From positions 620,001 through 684,000 of the forward strand of contig WFMF01000018.1 in the NCBI GenBank assembly GCA_011033025.1: a DNA stretch of 64,000 bases, read 5' to 3'. The DNA is from Beroe forskalii (taxonomy: Eukaryota > Ctenophora > Nuda > Beroida > Beroidae). A program made the translations under genes and the position numbers. This document shows positions 56,651 to 64,000 of the stretch, piece after piece; the first letter of the stretch is position 1; each line of letters begins with the position of its first letter. The notes beneath the pieces were generated by a model. The model had not been told where the DNA came from. It worked only from the letters and a program-made list of their open reading frames with translations, and made no database searches.

Positions 56651-58299
56651 AGACCCACCACAGACAACAGCCTGAAGGCAGCTACGTTTCTGTCCTTCGG
56701 ACAGGACAGGAAAACTAATTCCCTCGCCTCCCACTTCCCTCCCCTTCTATCCTTTTCATCTCAATTTCAAAATTATATGACACGCGAAATCTACAATTTA
56801 CTAGGCCTTATATTTACTTATAAACATCAAGCGGACTTTACTTTTACATATACGGTATTTTCATCTCGCGTTTTGAAATTTTCTTGGATGCCTTTCACTC
56901 TTGATAAACTCAATGTTAACATAAATTCGAACGCGCAAAATGTTTAATTTTTAACCTTTATCATTGACCATTTGACCAATTTTCACGATTCATGCTTTTT
57001 TACAGTCATGCAACACCTACATATGATCCGTTTTTGTCGCGTGTTTTTGTCTGCTACATTCATGAACAACTGCTCCGCAAAGTGAACACTTCATATATCT
57101 CCTAGGCTTGGTCCGGACGTACATAGCTTTTCTTAGAATATCAAAGAATATCCGTAAAAATAATGATTCTTGGGCAAAATTTAACAAAAAATTTGAACGG
57201 GAAGGTAAAGAACAGAAAATGCTCGGATGGTTGGTAACATACTTCAGGAAATGAGAAAATACTAATTACTAAGATCTTAAGATATGAAACATAATAATAT
57301 CTACACGTCATCTACCTAGATCTAGCTATTTTACGTCGTAGATCAATGATATTCAGATTAAGATCTAGATACTTAATTGAAACTGGCTCTTCAACCGAAT
57401 CAAGTTCTCAAGAACGCAATATCAATGAGATTGAAATCGAAAATTAAACATCTAGTTTACACACTAAGGTACCTACTATTATAGTACAGTGCGAAAAAAG
57501 GCGACGTATTGGTGAAAAGCAAATAATTTCAATTTTGATAAGTATGGCTCCAGTTAATGTGACCTATCGTGCGAAAATTAAATTTCATAATGCGCCATAA
57601 ATCTATATGAATATTATCACAGTCATTTCAATAATTTTGATCATACCTCTCATAGCTTTTTATATTTCACATATCACAGCCCCACATTCATTGCGGTTGA
57701 AAAAAATTAGAGTACTACATCGCAGTATTATATACCAAGCTGAATATCCACCGAGGATTAATATGCCCACAAAATAAATGGGCGGTTAAAATGTCGTAAT
57801 TATCAAAGAGAGATGTAATTAATTGATGACGTTGAACCTCCAATTCTTCGAAACGAGGTGAGCAGAGGACAACATCAAATTCGATTAATTAAAGACATCC
57901 TCCGATTCCAAAAATCATTAATATCATAGCTTTATGTATGGAATTTCGGGAACGGCGCGATACCGCGGGGGTAACGCTAGACTTATCGTCGGGAGCCTCA
58001 AGTAGAACACAAGAGAGGAAATTAAAGTACTACATCATATTATGTAGCATATTATGCCTTACCACGATCACCGCAGAGCACTGAGTATCAAGCTCTAAGT
58101 TGAACGCCATGTCATGAATATGAGAACGGTAGGATAACATGTATCGAGCTAGTGTGGAAATTTTCCAGAGAGTGAAAATGCGTTTTTGAGGAACGTCTTC
58201 AATAAACAAGTTAATATTCAGTAAAATAAGCTTAAATTCTGTGAGATTTTGTCGTCCCCATTTAGACCTTCGTTCCCAATGATATCGATCAGGGCTTTA
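56651..58299. other. Noncoding interior of the DNA transposon
   Basis: AT-rich. The 118-codon frame at 56591-56947 starts in the minisatellite and has no family signal. Nothing else recognised. Confidence 0.4.
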
Positions 58300-59090
58300 T
58301 TGTGGATAACAGACTTAAAAATGGGCAATAATTGTGGATATCCACGTGAGAAGCTCATATTTCGGCCATTTTCTATTGTTGAGCACTGCTATGACTACCA
58401 ATGATCGAAGCAAACCTCTAAGATATAACACAGCGACTTTAGTTAATCAATTGTGCTTTTTTTAAGGATAAATTTCTGAATGAAATTAGCAAGATTGATT
58501 GCCTTTTCCAGATAAGTCGCTTGAATTGCTACATTATGCAAATTTTATGGACGAAATCTGTTGAAATATGCTAGTTAAGTACATATATGTAACTTTTTAA
58601 TGGATAACAGGGGTCAAAATGAGCAAAAAATGTGGATATCCACATGAAAAGCTCATATTTCTGCCATTTGTTATTGTTGAGCACTGTTATGACTACCAAT
58701 GATCAAAACAGGGCTGTGAGCTATAACACAGCGACTTTCGTTAATCAATTGTGCTTCTTTCATGGATAAATTTCTGAATGAAATTAGCAAGATTAATTGC
58801 CTTTCCCAGATAAGTCGCTTGAGTTGCTACATTATGCAAATTTTATGGACGAAATCTGTTGAAATCTGTTGAAATCTGTTGAAATATGTAACTTTTAATG
58901 GATAACAGGGCTCAAAAATGAGCAAAAATGTGGATATCAACATGAAAAGCTCATATTTCTGCCATTTCTTATTGTTGAGCACTGTTATGACTATCATATC
59001 GATGATCAAAGCAGGGCTGTGAGCTATAACACAGCGACTTTCGTTAATCAATGGTGCTTCTTTCATGGATAAATTCCTAAATGAAATGAT
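58300..59090. repeat. ~295-bp tandem repeat, three units
   Basis: Units share TGGATAACAG, TGTGGATATCCAC, AGCTCATATTTC, ATTGTTGAGCACTG and TATAACACAGCGACTTT, spaced about 295 bp. Confidence 0.85.
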
Positions 59091-60475
59091 ACAGGTCGAA
59101 CAGTAGAATTTGCAAGATTAATTGCCTTTTCCAGATACCCATAAGTGGCTCCTAATAATTTACCCTATCTTAGGATCATTTTTATCCATAAATTATGCAC
59201 TTTTCCATCATCATGTTGGTGTTTCATTGAATACACATTTTTCTAAATATAATACGTTGGTAACCTTGCAGTTTTCCAGAAATTGTGGCCGTTTTGTGTG
59301 ATAAATTACTAGGGTCATCAATTGATGTCGAAATAATATCCTTATTTTCAGCACGATAACTTTATTTTGCACCTTTGAGAACCCAGTGATAATTCTATAG
59401 GTTATGTGACGGATTCTTGTAGTATCCTTGACCTTGATTCACGAAAAATATTGGCTCCTTATTATTTACCCTATCTTATGGTCATTTTTATCCACAATTT
59501 ACGCACTTTTCCATTATCATGTTGGTGTTTTATTAAATACATATTCTTGTAAATATAACCTTGCCAATTTGCCTGAAATTATGACCATTTTGTGTGAGAA
59601 ATTAATAGGGGCATTAATTGATGTCGAAATAATATCCATATATTCAGCACAATGACTATATTTTGTATCTTGATTAATTATCGTTGATTAATTATCGTTG
59701 ATTAATTTCGTAGATTATGCGAACAATTCTAATAATTTGCCTAAACTCACGAAAAAGCTTCAAGAATTGGCCCCTTATTATTTAACTTATTTTATGGCCA
59801 TTTTTATCCATAATTTCAGCACGAAAATCATTTGAATGCCGGATAACCCAAGAATATTGATTTGTGAACAAATTCCATTGAAAATTTACGTTCCAAAAAG
59901 GTTCTAAATAACACTTAAGAGTATTTCTCATAGAATCGTGGCATATTACCAAACTTTGTGTCCATATTTTAAGCACATTCAGCATAGATGAGCTTAAAAT
60001 AGATAATTAATTTGTTAGTATGTACTTTGAAGTTACTGTGTGATTTTTTTGATCAAAAAAAGATTAAGTTTTCGATGTAAAATTAACAATAAACTACAGA
60101 AAAAATTTAGTCTTACTTTATCCACGAAAATTGCACCTTATATGTCCACTAATCTGGCACCTTTTTGGTCAGGGAACTAATATAGGCAATTGCTAGCATG
60201 TTCATCAAAGAAGTGACGATCAGTGAGTTAATCCTACAGATGTATGCCTATTTCAAAATTGAAGTTTTAAGTGCTCCTATATCCATAAAAAAGCAACATA
60301 GACAAAAAATAAACATACCTCAGTATCCGCAATACCGGGACCTATAACATATTAAAATTTCGTCGAAAATAAAAATAAATTTTGGAAGATATCCATAAAA
60401 AACAAAAAATGCTAAAATTGATTTATTTTAAAATGTCACAATTGATTTGATATTGACCATATGGGTAAAATTTTA
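59091..60475. repeat. Right subterminal region with inverted TATCCA words
   Basis: Two ~280-bp related units (59.15-59.41 and 59.45-59.70 kb, landmark TTATTTACCCTATCTTA and CCATTATCATGTTGGTGTTT), then TATCCATAATTTC, TATCCACGAAAATTGC and TATCCATAAAAAA words up to the inverted terminus at 60461. Confidence 0.55.
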
Positions 60476-60997
60476 TATCGATTTAAACTTTTACTTTGCA
60501 TTATTAATTAGAATTCGTCATGCGAAACTGTAGATATTAAGTCTATAACAATTAATTGATGGACAATATATTGCAGCAGTATATTTAAATTCAGAAGTTT
60601 TTCTTGATTAAATTTCAATAGGAGTATTTCAATAATAAATATTTTGTTTTGCCAGGTACACCCGAAGTGCCATGTATTATCAGACCGTCACAAAAACTAA
60701 ACAGGGTTCTGGGTAAGTCATGCACTTAGCCAATCACCAACAGATTGTGGATCCAGATCTAACATTCGCGACGTATTAGCATGCCCATATTGCTATCTAT
60801 TTGTTTGCCGTAATAAAACTGATTCAAGTTCGGTTCATATTCGGTTCAGTATCTAAATAAATTTGAGGTTACTGAGTATTTTCAGGATTTAGGGTCACTT
60901 TCAATGTAATATCAGGTATAGCACCAAACGTTGGAATAAGCAATGAAGCTAAATCGTTTGAATCAACATAAGTATTTTTAATTTTTTAAGATTAATT
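60476..60997. other. No supported gene
   Basis: Between the transposon and the terminal exon of the small gene; presumably includes its 3' UTR. An ATTAAA-type signal lies just past the stop on the minus strand. Confidence 0.4.
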
Positions 60998-62500
60998 TTA
61001 TGAGGTGGTCTGATGGTGAGGTAGGATACCACCCATACCAACGCTAGAACCACCACCACCTGTGTGGTGTGACTGGTAAATCCCTATCCACCCGCAAATT
61101 TTTTTTCGGTTTTTCAACTAAGTTCCATTTCGGAATGTATCCCAGTTCATAAGGATTGATAGAAATTCGACATTAAAGTTCATTTAGATTTAAAATTAAC
61201 ATTAAATTTAAGTGTACACACCTTCACCACCTGCCATTTTCCTTTAGCTCTTTGATCTGTGGGAATGTAGTTCTGGAACCTTCTCTTTCCATCCATGCTT
61301 CTCGGTGACCCGGTGGTCCCCATGGAGGAGGATCTGAAGAGAGAGGGGGATTTCAAACACAAGGAAATGTTTTATGGGGAGTGATATGTGAAACGCAAGG
61401 AAATGTTGCTTAAAGGGGGATTATAAACACAAGGAGAGATTTTCAAGAGGAGGGATTTCAAGGGTGCGAGATTCAAAACACAAGGAATTATTTTTAGGGG
61501 CCTTGGAATAACAGCGCCTCTGAAACTGGTTCTACTTCTTACTTGCATAAATCAAGGTACCACGATGGCATACCTGTGGTTAGTAGATAACAATACCATT
61601 GTGGACATATAAGCCACCCAGTCACCCGATACATATATATTGATAACTCCACCATACATACACGTCATATTCTCCAATCAAATTAGTTCCACCATTCCAG
61701 CATACGGCGCTACAACATTGCAACCTTGAGAGTTGACTGGACCTACGTCAATGGTCACTTTATTTAGTTATTTGTCATTCCGATGCGGACGCCCGACAAT
61801 ACATGTTTTATAATATTTGTGTCGGGCTTTAGAGGCAGCTCAGAGTATTAATAGGCAATCGCAATGGCGTCATTAACAGTCTGCGCAATGTCAAATTGTA
61901 GAAATTAGCTGCATATTTTTCGTGCGTGGAGTGAATTTATCGCTCTCTCGGCAGAACGCTATGACTTGTTGTGTGGAAGATAATTTTAAAGCATCCGATC
62001 CTAGGCCAAATAAATATTTCGCTTCAAACGGCGTTGCTATTGTTCAGTCGAGTTAGCTCTCCGTCGGCTTTTCGTCGCATGCATTGTATTTTGAAAATTT
62101 GGTGGGGAAATGTTGACCTTTTTCTTAGAATTTTTGCTCCCATAATGTAGTAACGAAAGTCCTATTTGAATCATTTGTAGTTTTTGATGAATTTTAAGCC
62201 CCACACGAACTTCCGTCGTATCATGTTATCTTACCCGGAAGGTTCCCGTGAGAGAGACGTAGTCGGCAAGCTGGCGGACATCGCTTGCATATCACTCAAA
62301 TACTTGTCCATTCCGCGCATTGCCTCTCTCTCCCTGCAGGATTCACACAAATATCTCAAACACAAGGAAATATTTTTTAATTATTACCTCCGTTTGGTGA
62401 GGGGTGGAGGGATGGGTTTTCCAGCTGTTTTTGACGACAGTTGGTTAGCATAGCTCTCCAGGGCCTCCATGTAACCATGTTGGGCCATGGTTGATGCCAT
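60998..62500 (-). CDS. Three-exon small gene, 99 aa, unknown family
   Basis: Exon 1 is 62388-62500 (MASTMAQHGYMEALESYANQ...), with an in-frame stop 18 nt before the ATG and donor GGAG|GTAATA. Exon 2 is 61222-61333 (acceptor CTCTCTCTTCAG, donor GAAG|GTGTGT) and reads SSSMGTTGSPRSMDGKRRFQ, then NYIPTDQRAKGKWQVVK. Exon 3 is 60998-61072 (acceptor TTTACCAG) and reads SHHTGGGGSSVGMGGILP then HHQTTS and TAA. All joins keep frame (split R codon AG|A, then phase 0). Composition is basic and Ser/Gly-rich, with no transmembrane segment or signal peptide. Exons 1-2 are well supported by splice sites; intron 2 has a weak pyrimidine tract, so reading through into KVCTLKFNVNFKSK is an alternative end. Function unknown. 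Confidence 0.5.
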
Positions 62501-63707
62501 GGTTGACGCACTTTGCTATGGTCGGTAAGTGGAAAGGTCAGTCTGGTGTGTTTGAGATATTTTCATGCATAGTGCATACTTATAGTTAAGTATTTCGATG
62601 AACAAATATTATTATTTTGAGGTCAAAAATAAACGCTGAATGCGACAACTTTTCTACTTGGACAGTTAATTGATTTAACTCATGAACATAACATAACCCA
62701 ATAAATTTTCAAACTAACAATAACACGTGTCTAGAATACCTGAAAAGACATTAAAAGCGGTTTACAAACCTCGACGCGTGATATTCATATCAAAAAACAC
62801 AAAATTACACAAAACAGTCGACTGAGAACCATCCAGAATCATGAGCGCAATGTAAATCAATATATTATGTACACCAAACAACATATAAAGTGCAAGACTT
62901 TGACATGAACGCTTCAGATGGAAATGTATTACACGGGTCGTGATTCGATGATACGCAGAAAAGAGGGTGACGTCATTATCAGGGTTTAAAATGGAAAATT
63001 GATGACGTCATAACACATAATTTTCACGAACAGTCAGAAACTTCAGTCCTCTGGATGGAATGGATGGCGTACGCGAGTGTGCCAATTACAGTATTAACCC
63101 ATGTACCTAATGCCCATAGTAGCAGTGTCATTGAACATAGCAACCCTTCGAAAAGTTCATTTTAGTAGAAAATTATTACTTAGAAAATGATAGATAAGAG
63201 AAATAGATTCAAATTTCCAGTCACCATACTTTCAAATTACTGGCATTGATGGGTTGATAGCATGTGCTTATCGCTGCATGCTGATTGAGTATTATACCGC
63301 TTTTCATAAAATATTTAATCCTTTTTGCTGAATCATTTGAGCATTTGAAACTCCCCTTTGTGCTGGATAGCGCAATAATATACTCATTCCATCACTTTAC
63401 TTCATTCAACAAATTCAATATTCATCAGCACAAGCATGTATTTGAGTATTTGATACCAGAAGAGCTATTGAATGTGCTTCAGAGTCACACACTTTCATAT
63501 CATTAAAGCGCAGCTAACATGATATCAACTAAGTGTGAGTCGAAAAATATTCAATATCTGCATCACACAACCAATATGACTATTAGGGCGTTTCATAATT
63601 TCCCAACTAGAGAACTGCATATTGTTCGGGGTCAAAAGCTATCCTTTAGGACATTCAAAATTGGCAGAAAAAAGTTTCAGACGGAAAAAATAATGGGGGG
63701 AATATCA
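62501..63707. other. No supported gene; likely upstream region of the small gene
   Basis: Two CRE-type TGACGTCA sites (about 62969 and 63003). Short AT-rich frames (63285-63506, 63519-63755) have no family signal. Confidence 0.4.
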
Positions 63708-63815
63708 CTGTCCCAATTGTCCCAATTGTCCCTGTCCCAATTCACTTTTTTTTGAGTTTGGGACTGGTTTTTGGGACATTTGGGACATTTGGGACAATTG
63801 GGACAATTGGGACAG
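63708..63815. repeat. Perfect 25-bp inverted repeat of GTCCCAATT units
   Basis: CTGTCCCAATTGTCCCAATT-GTCCC at 63708-63732 and its exact complement at about 63791-63815, with further partial units between them. Both arms are themselves tandem repeats of a 9-10-bp word. 63816-64000 shows nothing recognised. Confidence 0.85.
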
Positions 63816-64000
63816 GCCAAAAAACAAAAAAAAATACGAAAATCAGAAATGAAAACTTTGACTAATAATTAATATTGTCATTTTTTCTGAAATACACATC
63901 CATACTTTGCACACTCTGACGAACTAAAGACTCTAAAAAGTTAAAAATAACCCTTCAATTTCGTCAATATGTCATGTTAACTAGGAACGTCATGATTTTC

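Larger units (their letters stand above)
50928..60475. mobile_element. Candidate 9.5-kb hAT-like DNA transposon
   Basis: TATGGTCAATATCAAATCAA at 50941-50960 is repeated as its exact complement at 60442-60461. Weaker inverted similarity extends outward (ATTTTCTTTA versus ATTTTACCCA) and inward (TGTGACATTTT on both). Subterminal regions carry many TGGATAA/TGGATATC words, plus-oriented on the left and mostly inverted (TTATCCA, TATCCAC) in 59.1-60.4 kb. The only long ORF inside is the hAT-like gene. The exact termini and the target duplication are not resolved. Confidence 0.55.

Noticed and set aside
56132-56734. 200-codon GKGQSLSRERGRA-repeat protein
   Set aside because: 23-bp minisatellite open in several frames; no conserved flanking coding sequence.

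Overview
The window looks like a gene-poor, repeat-rich stretch of a metazoan genome, most likely a marine invertebrate; I cannot name the species. The evidence is spliced genes with GT-AG introns, single exons of conserved animal protein families (UTP18, VWD-C8), and non-LTR, LTR, hAT-like, TTAA-type and possible rolling-circle elements. I see no rRNA, tRNA, CRISPR array or prokaryotic operon.

Left edge (1-3.6 kb): two minus-strand spliced genes. One is a UTP18-type WD-repeat protein of the small-subunit processome (exons 1-3; the rest lies off the window). The other is the 3' end of a Gly/Asn/Gln-rich protein with an RGG tail. From 3.6 to 9.7 kb a decayed non-LTR retrotransposon (RT fragment plus long 3' tail) carries nested elements: a foldback MITE, a 1.7-kb composite element that may be rolling-circle-like, and a 2.3-kb near-perfect palindrome inserted at TTAA. 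Uninterrupted paralogous copies of both insertion sites sit next to them.

Satellite domain (10-32.6 kb): a 20-bp satellite built from two unit types occurs as a ~6-kb plus-oriented block (10.3-16.3 kb), a scrambled switch zone, a minus-oriented block (to 18.06 kb) and two more minus-oriented blocks (23.9-24.7 and 28.9-32.2 kb). The first block has a consensus TATA box about 230 bp upstream and an ATG in good Kozak context opening a 2037-codon frame. Because 20 is not a multiple of 3 and the unit has no stop on that strand, all three plus frames stay open. Between the blocks lie inverted copies of a ~170-bp repeat, a decayed transposase-like pseudogene, a MITE, an orphan retrotransposon ORF1 and a gutted LTR element whose 5' LTR is cut by the satellite.

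Middle (32.6-50.9 kb): a promoter-like segment, an inverted second copy of the composite element, a VWD-C8 secreted or matrix-type gene on the minus strand, CACGTG-rich repeats, an exact 432-bp tandem duplication, and a second copy of the retrotransposon with an intact restriction-like endonuclease domain and its homologous 3' tail. Purine-rich tandem repeats follow.

Right (50.9-64 kb): a candidate 9.5-kb DNA transposon with inverted termini surrounds a single-exon hAT-like transposase gene carrying thirteen 51-bp in-frame repeats. Beyond it is a small three-exon minus-strand gene (99 aa) that I assembled from splice sites and do not recognise.
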